In this document: in pieces, positions 17,061-25,808 of the stretch
Numbering within the stretch: position 1 is the stretch's first letter
Layout of the letters: every line of letters begins with the position of its first letter
Source: Phycisphaerales bacterium
GTDB taxonomy: Bacteria; Planctomycetota; Phycisphaerae; Phycisphaerales; SM1A02
Reading direction: 5' to 3'
Assembly: GCA_029246705.1 (NCBI GenBank)
Contig: JAQWMQ010000020.1
Span: 1-64,000 of the forward strand
DNA length: 64,000 nt
Program-made: the position numbers and the translations under genes
The notes under the pieces: model-generated
Database searches by the model: none
What the model was told of the DNA's origin: nothing
Seen by the model: only the letters and a program-made list of their open reading frames with translations

Positions 17061-18041
17061 TCAGGATGCGGTGTTTTCCACGGCTTCCTGGACGATGAAA
17101 CTTCGTGCCCAGCCGATACCCATCGACACGCCGATGAGCGAACCAGCCACCCAGTCCAGGGGCATCAGGTAGGCAAGCCGGGGAATCTCACCCGTGACCA
17201 GCGCGTCCGACAGGGAGCCGCTCCAACCACTGGCGATCACCAGCTGGGCGATGCCACCGAGGAACGGAACGCTGAAGTAGATCAGGATGGGGTCCAGCCG
17301 TGGTGCAGCAACGCGACCCGCCATGCCGGCGAAGAAGGACGCCAGGACGACCGCGCCGAGCGCCTGTGCGTTCAGGTTGTCGGCAAGCAGGAGCCAGCTC
17401 AAGGGCAGGGCGATGGCACCACAGGCGAAGGCCATCAGCGAAGGCTTCGAACTCAGCGAGGCGAGGGAACCGACCGATTCGGCTCGCCAGTCATGAGGCA
17501 CATCGGGCAGACCACCCGAAACCCGCATCACCCACAGGACCAGACCGCCCACCACCAGCGACCAGATCAGGGTCTCGATGCCAAGGGCCCAGAGGGATCC
17601 TTCCATCCATGCGAATTCGGAGATGCCGGCGGTACTCAAGGCCAGCACGCCAAACCCCCAGCCGACGACGAAGAGCGCCACCGCAGGGTTCAGCTCACGT
17701 GCCAGCAGGTAGGCCAGTCCGGTGTAGACGATCACCAGGACCGCCATCACGATCGCGGTCCAGGCGGGGCTCACTGCCTGGAGGATGGTGGGACCGGCGA
17801 CGCCGAAGTTGGAAGTCATGGCGGAGCCGACCGGAATCGCCAGGAGCGAACAGACGATCACCCCCAGCCACAACACGCCGTAGCGGATTCCCAGCGGGCG
17901 CTGCTGGTGGACGTTGTCGGCGTCGCCCACCTGGAGGACGTTCGAGTTGATGCCCCCCCCAAAAGGAAGCGGGTCTCCGCCGGCCTGGGCCGGGGATCGG
18001 CTGGATTCAGCTGCTGGTCGGGACTCGTCGTTCTCGGTCAT
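17061..18041 (-). CDS. Polytopic membrane protein of unknown function
   Basis: A 326-residue protein with a polar N-terminus of about 50 residues (Pro/Ser/Gly-rich) and eight predicted membrane helices, at roughly 54-75, 84-112, 118-140, 150-172, 200-220, 226-245, 252-272 and 300-318. I recognise no transporter or enzyme signature; paired Gly-rich helices resemble small membrane families annotated only as hypothetical. It is divergent from hutH with 37 bases between. It could import a histidine-related compound or belong with the PfkB kinase downstream, but neither is shown. Confidence 0.8.
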   Translation of the reverse strand: MTENDESRPAAESSRSPAQAGGDPLPFGGGINSNVLQVGDADNVHQQRPLGIRYGVLWLGVIVCSLLAIPVGSAMTSNFGVAGPTILQAVSPAWTAIVMAVLVIVYTGLAYLLARELNPAVALFVVGWGFGVLALSTAGISEFAWMEGSLWALGIETLIWSLVVGGLVLWVMRVSGGLPDVPHDWRAESVGSLASLSSKPSLMAFACGAIALPLSWLLLADNLNAQALGAVVLASFFAGMAGRVAAPRLDPILIYFSVPFLGGIAQLVIASGWSGSLSDALVTGEIPRLAYLMPLDWVAGSLIGVSMGIGWARSFIVQEAVENTAS

Positions 18042-18078
18042 GCAAGCAGTCTACAAACGCCGTAGGCTGGTGGTACCG

Positions 18079-19596
18079 ATGAGCCCCAATGAATCGAAAA
18101 CGGTGGTCCTGGACGGGCGTCCCCTGCGGGTCGAGGACGTGGTCGCGGTCGCCCGACACCGCGCCCGGGTCGAGCTTGCGAGCGAGGCCCGCGAGCAGGT
18201 CGTCGCCGCGCGGGCCCTCGTGGCCAGTGCCGCCGATGCCGCGGACCCGGTCTACGGACTCAACACGGGCTTCGGGTCCCTGTCGAAGATCCGGATCGAA
18301 CTCGAACAGGTCCGCGAGATCCAGCGAAACATCGTACGAAGCCATGCCGCCGGCACCGGGGATCCCCTGCCCCGCTCCGTGGTGCGCGGGATGATGCTGC
18401 TGCTCGCCGCCAGCCTCGCGCGGGGTCATTCCGGCGTCCAGCCGGCGACGATCGAACGACTGCTCTGGCACATCAACGAGGACAAGATCCCGATGGTCCC
18501 TTCGCGCGGATCCGTCGGCGCCTCGGGTGACCTTGCACCACTCGCACACGTCGCACTCGCGCTGATCGGTGAAGGCGGCTGCCTCGACGTCGGAGCACCG
18601 CGTGCAAGTGCCGAGATCCTGCAGGAAGCCGGGCTCGAGCCGCTGGTACTCGAGGCGAAGGAAGGCCTCGCCCTGCTGAACGGAACGCACCTGATGGCGG
18701 CCAGCGGCGCGCTCTGCGTGCATGATGCACGGACCCTCGGCGAAGCCGCGATCGGTGCGACCGCACTGAGCATCGATGCCTGTCGTGGTTCCCACGGACC
18801 ACTCGACGCGCGGATCCACGCGATCCGCTGTCAGCCGGGACAGATCGAGGTCGCACGACGGTTGCGCGCACTGCTCGAGGGCAGCGAGATCGTCGAGGCG
18901 CACCGCGAGGACGACCCGCGGGTGCAGGATCCCTACTGCCTGCGCGCGGCACCCCAGGTACTGGGTGCTTCCCTGGACGCGATCGAAAGCGCCTCGAAGG
19001 CCATCGAGCAGGAACTCGGCGCGGTCACCGACAACCCACTGGTCTTTCCCGAGGATGGCGCGATCCTTTCCGGCGGCAACTTCCACGGGATGCCGCTGGC
19101 GATCGCCCTGGACACCATGCGCATTCCGCTGGTCCACCTGGCCGGGATCGCGGAACGACGGGTCTTCTGGGTGCTGTCGGGTCATGACACCGAGAACCCG
19201 GTGTCCACCTACCTCGCACCCGAACCGGGACTGCACTCCGGCTACATGATCGCGCAGTACACCGCGGCAGCACTCTGCAACGAACTGCAGACGATCGCGA
19301 ACCCCGCGAGTGTCGGCAACATCCCCACCTCGGCGGGCATCGAGGACTACAACTCGATGGGCGCGACCTCGGCGCTGCTGGCACGGCAGTCGGTCCAGCT
19401 GGCCCGGGACGTGATCGCGATCGAACTGCTGGTGATGACCGAGGCGATGGAGCACCAGCGCCCCCTGCGTTCGGGCAACGGGGTTGAAACAATCGTCCAA
19501 CACATTCGCGGCGTGGTGCCCCCGCTGACCCAGGATCGTGCACCTTCCCCAGATATCGCGCGGATAGCGGAATTGATCGCCTCTGGCATGCTCTGA
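18079..19596 (+). CDS. hutH: Histidine ammonia-lyase
   Basis: HutH removes ammonia from L-histidine to give urocanate, the first step of histidine breakdown. The 505-residue length is standard. Ala148-Ser149-Gly150, in Gly-Ser-Val-Gly-Ala-Ser-Gly-Asp-Leu-Ala-Pro-Leu, cyclises into the MIO electrophile. Tyr-Gly-Leu-Asn-Thr-Gly-Phe-Gly near 59-66 and the terminal Gly-Asn-Ile-Pro-Thr-Ser-Ala block fit HutH. The start was set at the first Met matching the family N-terminus; a longer frame runs back across the divergent neighbour. The next gene, hutU, follows 19 bases later. Confidence 0.95.
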   Translation: MSPNESKTVVLDGRPLRVEDVVAVARHRARVELASEAREQVVAARALVASAADAADPVYGLNTGFGSLSKIRIELEQVREIQRNIVRSHAAGTGDPLPRSVVRGMMLLLAASLARGHSGVQPATIERLLWHINEDKIPMVPSRGSVGASGDLAPLAHVALALIGEGGCLDVGAPRASAEILQEAGLEPLVLEAKEGLALLNGTHLMAASGALCVHDARTLGEAAIGATALSIDACRGSHGPLDARIHAIRCQPGQIEVARRLRALLEGSEIVEAHREDDPRVQDPYCLRAAPQVLGASLDAIESASKAIEQELGAVTDNPLVFPEDGAILSGGNFHGMPLAIALDTMRIPLVHLAGIAERRVFWVLSGHDTENPVSTYLAPEPGLHSGYMIAQYTAAALCNELQTIANPASVGNIPTSAGIEDYNSMGATSALLARQSVQLARDVIAIELLVMTEAMEHQRPLRSGNGVETIVQHIRGVVPPLTQDRAPSPDIARIAELIASGML

Positions 19597-19615
19597 TGCA
19601 AGCTAGAATGGCGTC

Positions 19616-21289
19616 ATGACCACTTCCACCACCGCCGCAGGCACCCGAACGATCAAGGCACCACGAGGCAACGAGCTCAGCTGCAAGAGCTGGCAGGCCG
19701 AAGGTGCCATGCGCATGCTCATGAACAACCTCGACCCGGAGGTCGCCGAGCGACCCGAGGATCTCGTGGTCTACGGCGGACGAGGCCAGGCGGCCCGCAG
19801 CTGGGAGGCATTCGATGCGATCGTCGAGACGCTGAAGACGATGGACGTCGACGAGACCCTGCTGGTCCAGTCGGGCAAGCCCGTCGGAGTCATCAGGACC
19901 CACGAGGACGCACCCCGGGTGATGATCGCCAATTCGAACCTGGTTCCCCACTGGGCGACGCAGGAACACTTCGATGATCTTTCCGCGAAGGGCCTGATGA
20001 TGTACGGCCAGATGACCGCGGGGTCCTGGATCTACATCGGCACCCAGGGCATCCTGCAAGGCACCTACGAGACCTATGCGGAATGCGCACGACAGCACTT
20101 CGGGGGAACACTCGCCGGCACCTTGAACGTCACCGCGGGCTGTGGCGGCATGGGTGGTGCACAGCCACTGGCGATCACCATGAACGAAGGCACCTGCCTC
20201 ATGGCGGATGTCTGCCTGGAACGACTCGAGAAGCGCGTGCACGACCGCTACCTCGACGAGATCGAGGAGAACCTCGACGTCGCGATCGACCGGGCCCTCG
20301 ACTACCGCAAGCAGAAGAAGGCGCTGTCGATCGGCTACCACGGAAACGCCATCGACCTGCTGAGACGACTCGACGAGCGCGGCATCGTGCCCGACACCCT
20401 CACCGACCAGACCTCGGCGCACGACCCCCTTGCCGGGTACTACCCCGCGGACATGACGCGTGCTGAAGCCGACGAGCTGCGGGAGCGAGACCCCGAGGCC
20501 TACGTCGTCCGGTCGATGAACTCGATGGAGGAGCATGTCCGGCTGATGGTGAAGCTGCAGGCCGCAGGAGCGAAGACCTTCGACTACGGCAACAACATCA
20601 GGCAACGAGCGCTCGACAACGGCTTCGAGGACGCCTTCGCGTTTCCAGGATTCGTGCCTGCCTACATCCGGCCGCAGTTCTGCCTGGGACGCGGCCCGTT
20701 CCGATGGGCGGCACTGTCCGGTGACCCCGAGGACATCCGGGTGACCGACGAGGCCCTGATGGAACTCTTCCCCGAGGACACCTCGCTCCACCGCTGGCTG
20801 AAGATGGCCCAGAAGCGCGTCGCCTTCCAGGGACTCCCCTGCCGGATCTGCTGGTTCGGACTCGGTGAACGCGACAAGGCCGGTGTTCTCTTCAACGAAC
20901 TGGTTCGAACCGGCCGGGTGAAGGCTCCGCTGGTGATCGGACGCGACCACCTCGACTGTGGAAGCGTGGCCAGTCCGAACCGCGAGACCGAGGGCATGCT
21001 CGACGGCACCGATGCGGTGAGCGACTGGCCACTCCTGAACTTCGCGGCCAACATCGCCTCGGGTGCGAGCTGGGTCAGCTTCCACCACGGCGGCGGGGTC
21101 GGCATCGGCTTCAGCCAGCACGCCGGCCAGGTCTGCGTCGCCGACGGCACCGAAGCCGCAGCGAAACGCCTGCAGCGCGTGCTCACCAACGACCCGATGA
21201 TGGGGATCTTCCGACATGCCGACGCCGGTTACGAGACCGCGATCGACTGCGGGGACCGCAACGAGGTCAAGTTCCCGATCAAACCCTGA
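19616..21289 (+). CDS. hutU: Urocanate hydratase
   Basis: HutU hydrates urocanate to imidazolonepropionate with a tightly bound NAD+. The 557-residue protein has the N-terminal Arg-Gly-Asn-Glu-Leu, the NAD-binding block [10 protein letters not shown] near 175-184, Asp-Tyr-Gly-Asn-Asn-Ile-Arg, and the C-terminal [13 protein letters not shown]. All are intact. It forms a two-gene unit with hutH; the later pathway genes hutI and hutG/hutF are not in the window. It converges on the Sua5-type gene with 24 bases between. Confidence 0.97.
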   Translation: MTTSTTAAGTRTIKAPRGNELSCKSWQAEGAMRMLMNNLDPEVAERPEDLVVYGGRGQAARSWEAFDAIVETLKTMDVDETLLVQSGKPVGVIRTHEDAPRVMIANSNLVPHWATQEHFDDLSAKGLMMYGQMTAGSWIYIGTQGILQGTYETYAECARQHFGGTLAGTLNVTAGCGGMGGAQPLAITMNEGTCLMADVCLERLEKRVHDRYLDEIEENLDVAIDRALDYRKQKKALSIGYHGNAIDLLRRLDERGIVPDTLTDQTSAHDPLAGYYPADMTRAEADELRERDPEAYVVRSMNSMEEHVRLMVKLQAAGAKTFDYGNNIRQRALDNGFEDAFAFPGFVPAYIRPQFCLGRGPFRWAALSGDPEDIRVTDEALMELFPEDTSLHRWLKMAQKRVAFQGLPCRICWFGLGERDKAGVLFNELVRTGRVKAPLVIGRDHLDCGSVASPNRETEGMLDGTDAVSDWPLLNFAANIASGASWVSFHHGGGVGIGFSQHAGQVCVADGTEAAAKRLQRVLTNDPMMGIFRHADAGYETAIDCGDRNEVKFPIKP

Positions 21290-21313
21290 TCGGCGTGGGC
21301 TCGATCAATGGGA

Positions 21314-22288
21314 TCAGGCTCGTTCGACGCAGGCTCGTCGCAGCCGGTCGTTGACCGCACGCCAGAGTCCGTCCGTCAGGGGCGGCATCTCGATCATGAT
21401 CACCGCACCACCAAGCAGGTCCGCACGGCGCAGGGCGGCATAGAGCCCCCGGGCGTAGTCCGCCGCGCGTTCGGGCATCTCGATGACCTGGTGCGGCAGG
21501 CTTGCTTCCCGGAAACCCAGTGAAAGAACCACCGCGGGCACCTCGGTCTCCGCCAGCTGCTCGTCGAGTTCATCGGTGCGCACCAGGATCGCAGGCGTGT
21601 TCGGGGCGTAGTGTCGCAGGGAGGTTCCGGGGGCGGCGACCTGCTCGCCGATCACCGGTACCTCGACCCGGGGCAGTTCCTCGCGCAGTTCCGCAAGGGT
21701 CACGGCTCCGGGACGCAGCACCACCGGAACATCGTCGCTCAAGGCGAGCACCGTCGATTCGATCCCATGACTGCAGGGCCCACCATCAAGCACCGGGAAG
21801 GCCTCCGCCGGAAACTCGTCCAGGACATGCGCCGCGGTGGTCGGTGAGAGCTGCCCGCTTCGGTTCGCGCTTGGTGCCACCAACGGTCGGCCGGCAGCCC
21901 GGATCAGTTCAAGCGCGGTGTCATGCGCCGGTGATCGCAGGGCCACCGTGGGGTGCCCCGAAGTCACGTAGTCGTTGACCCGTCCGCCGTGCCGCAGCAC
22001 CAGGGTCAGTGGCCCGGGCCAGAACCGCTCCGCCAGTCGGTCGCAGGTCGCATTCCAGTCGGGGCTCAGTTCGCGGGCCTGTTCAGGTTGGGCCACGTGG
22101 ACGATCAACGGATTGTCGATCGGACGCCCCTTGGTGATGAAGACCTGCCGGACCGCCTCTTCGTTGCGGGAATCCGCGGCAAGGCCGTAGACGGTCTCGG
22201 TCGGCATGCCGACGAGCTCACCCTGGAGCAGTCGCTCCACCGCCATCGCGATGTTGGCCGACGTGGGTTCGAGGCATCGAGCAGTCAT
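21314..22288 (-). CDS. tsaC: Sua5-type L-threonylcarbamoyladenylate synthase
   Basis: This enzyme makes threonylcarbamoyl-AMP from threonine, bicarbonate and ATP for the t6A37 modification of ANN-decoding tRNAs. The 324-residue protein has the YrdC domain (Pro-Thr-Glu-Thr-Val-Tyr-Gly-Leu at 29-36, Lys-Gly-Arg-Pro, Pro-Ser-Ala-Asn-Arg-Ser-Gly) plus the extra C-terminal Sua5 domain, marked by the linker around Pro-Gly-Thr-Ser-Leu-Arg-His-Tyr-Ala-Pro. Its ATG overlaps the stop of the TolC-like gene as ATGA, so the two are co-translated although their roles differ. Confidence 0.93.
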   Translation of the reverse strand: MTARCLEPTSANIAMAVERLLQGELVGMPTETVYGLAADSRNEEAVRQVFITKGRPIDNPLIVHVAQPEQARELSPDWNATCDRLAERFWPGPLTLVLRHGGRVNDYVTSGHPTVALRSPAHDTALELIRAAGRPLVAPSANRSGQLSPTTAAHVLDEFPAEAFPVLDGGPCSHGIESTVLALSDDVPVVLRPGAVTLAELREELPRVEVPVIGEQVAAPGTSLRHYAPNTPAILVRTDELDEQLAETEVPAVVLSLGFREASLPHQVIEMPERAADYARGLYAALRRADLLGGAVIMIEMPPLTDGLWRAVNDRLRRACVERA

Positions 22289-24138
22289 GAGGATCCTCCC
22301 GAGGCCTCGGGGCGGGAGGCACTCTGCAGCGGCGCGGATGTTTCGTCGATCCTAAGTTCGATCCGGTTCATCTGCAGCCCGATCCCCATGGATCGGAAGA
22401 GCTGGGCGATCGCGGTGTTGTAGTCGACCAACGCCTTGACCTCGCGAACCTGGGCGCTGGCCAGTCCGTCCTGTCGCTGGAATTTCAACGCCAGGAACTC
22501 CGGCGTGAGCGCCCCCTTGGTGCGCTCATCCACGAGCAGGGCCCGCAGGTTCTCCGCCTGTGCCAGTCGAAGCGCTCGATACTGCCCGACCAGCATGAAG
22601 TTGGATCGAACGTCGCGAAGGGCGTTCTTCACCAGGAGCACGGTGTCCTGGATCGACTGCTGGTACGCGACGACCGCGGCGGAACGACGAAGACGAGCCT
22701 GGCGATAGTAGGCCTCCGCGGCCCGGTTGCCGATCGCCTGCTCGAACTGGAGCCCCACGATGTAATCGACGAAGTCACCGGAGGTGAGCTCGCCGAAGCT
22801 TGACCCGAGCCCGGTGTCGAGACCGTTCCAGCGCATCTGTCCTTCGAGATCCAACTGGGGCAGGCGTCCGTTGTCGGCGACCACGACGCCGATCGAGGCG
22901 TCATCGATCGAGAGCAGCGAACGGCGCACCATCGGGGCGCGATCGATGCCGACGGCGATCGCCTCCCGCAGGTCGTAGCGCATGGGCTGGTCGGTCATCC
23001 AGTCGCTGGGGACCACCAGCGTCTCCTCCCCCACCGGAAGTTCGGGGTCGTTGACCAGAGCCTTGAGGACATCACTGGCGGCGCGGATGTTCCGCTGTGC
23101 GAGGATCAGGTCACCCTTGCGACGTTCGACCGTCGCGACCGCATCGGCATAGTTGGCGTCGGTGACGTCGAGGTCGCGTCGACGCGAGAGGATGTCACGA
23201 ACCTCGATCCCGACATCGACCAGCCACTGGGCCGCGGCCAGTTGCTGCCGTGCCAGCACCAGATCCCAATACGCGCGTTCGACTTCGGCGATCACCGCGA
23301 GAAGCTGGGCGCGCAGATCCTCGGTGGAGGCCCGGGCGGCGTTGCGGGCAAGTCGGATCTCCGACAGCGCTACATCGCTGCCGAAACCCCGAAGCAGGGG
23401 CTGGGTCATGCCCAGGGAAACGGCCGTGCCCCAGGCGGGGTCGGGAACGAACTCGATCCCGGGGGAATCGGCGATGTCGTCGTAGTTGATCGAGGTGGAG
23501 ATCTCGATGGCACCACCGGTGATCAACCGGTTGCGAAGCCCGGTGTTGATCTCCCATTGCTTGGTGTCCCGGGTCGGGGTGCCCAGTGGCGTGCGCCCGA
23601 TGCCGGGCGGATCTGAAAACGGAACCACCTGCGGCTGGTTCAACCGGACGAACTGGAAGTCGGAGAAGAGGACGGCATCGAAGGCCGCCTGCGCCCACAC
23701 CACGTCGGTCTCGCTGATGCCCTGACCGAGCCGGGCCGATTGAGCGGACAGGTTGTTTTCCACCGCGGTGGTGATCGCCGCTCGAAGCCCGAGGGCGACT
23801 TCCCGCTGCGGATGGCCCAGCAGGTCCTCACCGAGATCCAGGCGCAGTCCCGCCCGAGGGGGCTGGGGTCCCAGCTTCTCCAGCTCGGCGCGCCGGGGCG
23901 CAAGGGCCCGTTCCACTTCGGAATCGAGGAACGGCGGACTTTCGAGGGTCGGTTCGGCCTCGAGATGATCGGTTTCACGGGCAATGGCCTGCTGGATCGC
24001 CGCCTGGAGGCGAGCAGTGTCCTCATCCTGCCCATAGGGGGTCTGACAGCCCACCACCACGCCCAGGGCGGCAAGAGCGGTGATTCGGAGTGGACCGAAT
24101 GAAGACAGGGTGACGGTTCTGGTGGAAAACCCGGGCAT
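22285..24138 (-). CDS. TolC-like outer-membrane efflux lipoprotein
   Basis: A 617-residue protein with a lipobox-like Val-Val-Gly-Cys about 30 residues after the chosen Met, followed by long amphipathic helices and two internally similar halves, as in the outer-membrane factor (TolC/OprM) family. Such trimers form the channel for resistance-nodulation-division, MacB or type I exporters; no pump or adaptor gene is nearby. The first 110 mature residues are a charged extension rich in Glu and Pro. A longer reading frame exists, but this Met is the one directly before the signal region. It overlaps tsaC by four bases and diverges from the SH3 gene. Confidence 0.88.
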   Translation of the reverse strand: MPGFSTRTVTLSSFGPLRITALAALGVVVGCQTPYGQDEDTARLQAAIQQAIARETDHLEAEPTLESPPFLDSEVERALAPRRAELEKLGPQPPRAGLRLDLGEDLLGHPQREVALGLRAAITTAVENNLSAQSARLGQGISETDVVWAQAAFDAVLFSDFQFVRLNQPQVVPFSDPPGIGRTPLGTPTRDTKQWEINTGLRNRLITGGAIEISTSINYDDIADSPGIEFVPDPAWGTAVSLGMTQPLLRGFGSDVALSEIRLARNAARASTEDLRAQLLAVIAEVERAYWDLVLARQQLAAAQWLVDVGIEVRDILSRRRDLDVTDANYADAVATVERRKGDLILAQRNIRAASDVLKALVNDPELPVGEETLVVPSDWMTDQPMRYDLREAIAVGIDRAPMVRRSLLSIDDASIGVVVADNGRLPQLDLEGQMRWNGLDTGLGSSFGELTSGDFVDYIVGLQFEQAIGNRAAEAYYRQARLRRSAAVVAYQQSIQDTVLLVKNALRDVRSNFMLVGQYRALRLAQAENLRALLVDERTKGALTPEFLALKFQRQDGLASAQVREVKALVDYNTAIAQLFRSMGIGLQMNRIELRIDETSAPLQSASRPEASGGSS

Positions 24139-24184
24139 GTGTGCGGATGCTAGCACCCTGCGGTGCGATGGGTAGGATGCGTTC

Positions 24185-25612
24185 ATGCGCATCACCACCA
24201 TTCTCATCGTTTCCAGTCTGTTCGCCACCTCACTCGCTGCTTCGGGCGTCGCTTCGACGCCGGTGGGCACTCAGGACCAGGGGGCCTCGAGCACCCGGGA
24301 ATCAGAGCCCTTCTATGCGATGGTGAAGGCCAAGAACACCAACGTCCGAACCGCTGCAAGCGTGGAGGGTGGCTACCCGTTCTTCAAGGTGAACGAAGGT
24401 GACCTGGTGCACGTGCTCTACGAACGCTTCGGATGGTCGCGCATCGTGACCGACACCCCGGTGTTCAAGAAGGCGTTCGGATACGTCGTGGCCGATTCAC
24501 TGAAGGTCGATGGCAACACGGCCACGGTCATTCGCCGAGCCATGTTCAGCGCACCGAACCTCATGCAGGAGAACCGCCCTGCCGTCAGTTGGGAAGGGCT
24601 CGACCCCGCCCTCAAGGTCGGCGCGACCCTCGAACTGATCGAACGAATTCCCGCAACGGCTTCCGGCGACCCGATGAAGTGGAAGGTCCGCATGCCCGCA
24701 ACCCAGCAAGCATGGATCAACTCCGTGTGGTTGCGCAAGGCGAGCACCGAGGAGATCGCGAAGGCGATGCCGAAGCCCGTGAAGCCCACGGAAGTCGCCT
24801 CGGTCACCACTGAAAACGCTTCCACCACCACGACCCCGGACACGACCGCGGACACGACCACCAACACGGCCGCTGCCCCCGAGACGACCACCAACGACGC
24901 GGAAACCACGACGACCACGGTCGCCACGGACGAATCGAACGAGTCCGACGAAGCGGAAACCACGAAGACCCCGGCCGAGTCGAACCTCACCGCCGAGGAA
25001 GTCAGGGCAGCCAAACTCGCGACCCTCGACAAGGCCTTCCGGACGATGCTCAAGGAGCGGATCGAATCAGCTGAACTGGAACTGCTCCAGCAGCAGTTCA
25101 TGCAGTTCGCCGCAGACCCCGAAGTCACCGACGTCGAGAAGGCGACCGCCCTCTCCCGAGCCGAGGTGCTTGCCCTCAAGATCGAGGTGCAGGACAACCT
25201 GGCCCGACTGCGGGAGATGAAGGAACGCACCCAGATCGACACCGAGAACATCAACGCGACCAGGGTCGCCATGGATGCACGCGCACCCTACGACGTCCTC
25301 GGCCAGCTGAACGCCTCGGTGGTCTTCGCCGGTGAAGGCACCATGCCCCTCCTCTTCAGGCTCCAGGATCGCTCCGGTGGCCAGACCATCGCCTACATCC
25401 GGCCGGACGAGCGATTCGACATCGCCGCGATGATCGGTCTCTACGTGGGGATCCTTGGGAACACCAGCTACGACGAGACCCTGCAGCTGAACATCATCAC
25501 GCCCCGCCGCATCGACCTGCAGGGCACCCAGAAGCAGTACATCCCCGAGAAAACCCCCGCCGAGCAGCCCAAGGTCGCCGAAGGGACTTCGAACGACGGG
25601 GCCGGCGACTGA
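24185..25612 (+). CDS. Exported SH3-like protein with Thr-rich linker and coiled coil
   Basis: A 475-residue protein. Residues 1-19 look like a signal peptide. Residues about 42-105 fit a bacterial SH3-like domain (Asn-Val-Arg-Thr-Ala-Ala-Ser, Gly-Tyr-Pro, Gly-Trp-Ser-Arg-Ile), with a related second segment to about 190; such domains often bind cell-wall peptides. A low-complexity Thr/Glu/Asp linker covers roughly 205-265, then a charged helical coiled-coil segment (about 270-365), and a C-terminal beta region with Val-Gly-Ile-Leu-Gly. It diverges from the TolC-like gene with 46 bases between, so regulation may be shared. The role is inferred to be at the envelope. Confidence 0.82.
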   Translation: MRITTILIVSSLFATSLAASGVASTPVGTQDQGASSTRESEPFYAMVKAKNTNVRTAASVEGGYPFFKVNEGDLVHVLYERFGWSRIVTDTPVFKKAFGYVVADSLKVDGNTATVIRRAMFSAPNLMQENRPAVSWEGLDPALKVGATLELIERIPATASGDPMKWKVRMPATQQAWINSVWLRKASTEEIAKAMPKPVKPTEVASVTTENASTTTTPDTTADTTTNTAAAPETTTNDAETTTTTVATDESNESDEAETTKTPAESNLTAEEVRAAKLATLDKAFRTMLKERIESAELELLQQQFMQFAADPEVTDVEKATALSRAEVLALKIEVQDNLARLREMKERTQIDTENINATRVAMDARAPYDVLGQLNASVVFAGEGTMPLLFRLQDRSGGQTIAYIRPDERFDIAAMIGLYVGILGNTSYDETLQLNIITPRRIDLQGTQKQYIPEKTPAEQPKVAEGTSNDGAGD

Positions 25613-25674
25613 GGGTTTCGGTACCCGGGAACAAACCCCGACCGGATGGATCTGTATACTGTGGGACACCCCCT

Positions 25675-25747
25675 GGGGCGTTAGCTCAATTGGGAGAGCA
25701 CTGCCTTTGCAAGGCAGGGGTTACCGGTTCGAGCCCGGTACGCTCCA
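25675..25747 (+). tRNA. tRNA-Ala (anticodon TGC)
   Basis: A 73-nt cloverleaf with seven acceptor pairs including the G3-T70 wobble that is the alanine identity element. The anticodon loop TTTGCAA reads TGC, the T-loop is TTCGAGC and the discriminator is A. CCA is not encoded. A TATACT box at 25655-25660 is a plausible -10 element. A terminator follows. Confidence 0.97.
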
Positions 25748-25752
25748 TGCAC

Positions 25753-25777
25753 GGAACCCCGCCAACGGCGGGGTTCC
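25753..25777 (+). terminator. Terminator after tRNA-Ala
   Basis: A perfect 11-bp stem with a three-base loop (arms 25753-25763 and 25767-25777) starts six bases past the tRNA. The downstream tract is only partly T-rich. Confidence 0.7.
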
Positions 25778-25803
25778 TGTCATGAAGGGGTTCCTGTCAT
25801 GAA
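25770..25803. repeat. 17-bp tandem duplication
   Basis: The unit GGGGTTCCTGTCATGAA occurs twice in direct succession without mismatch. The first copy includes the 3' arm of the tRNA-Ala terminator, so the duplication copied part of the hairpin. Confidence 0.9.
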
Positions 25804-25808
25804 GAGAT

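Noticed and set aside
18007-21217. Long minus-strand frames opposite hutH and hutU (498 and 730 codons)
   Set aside because: Both lie entirely under enzymes with intact active sites; composition is that of a reverse-strand shadow.
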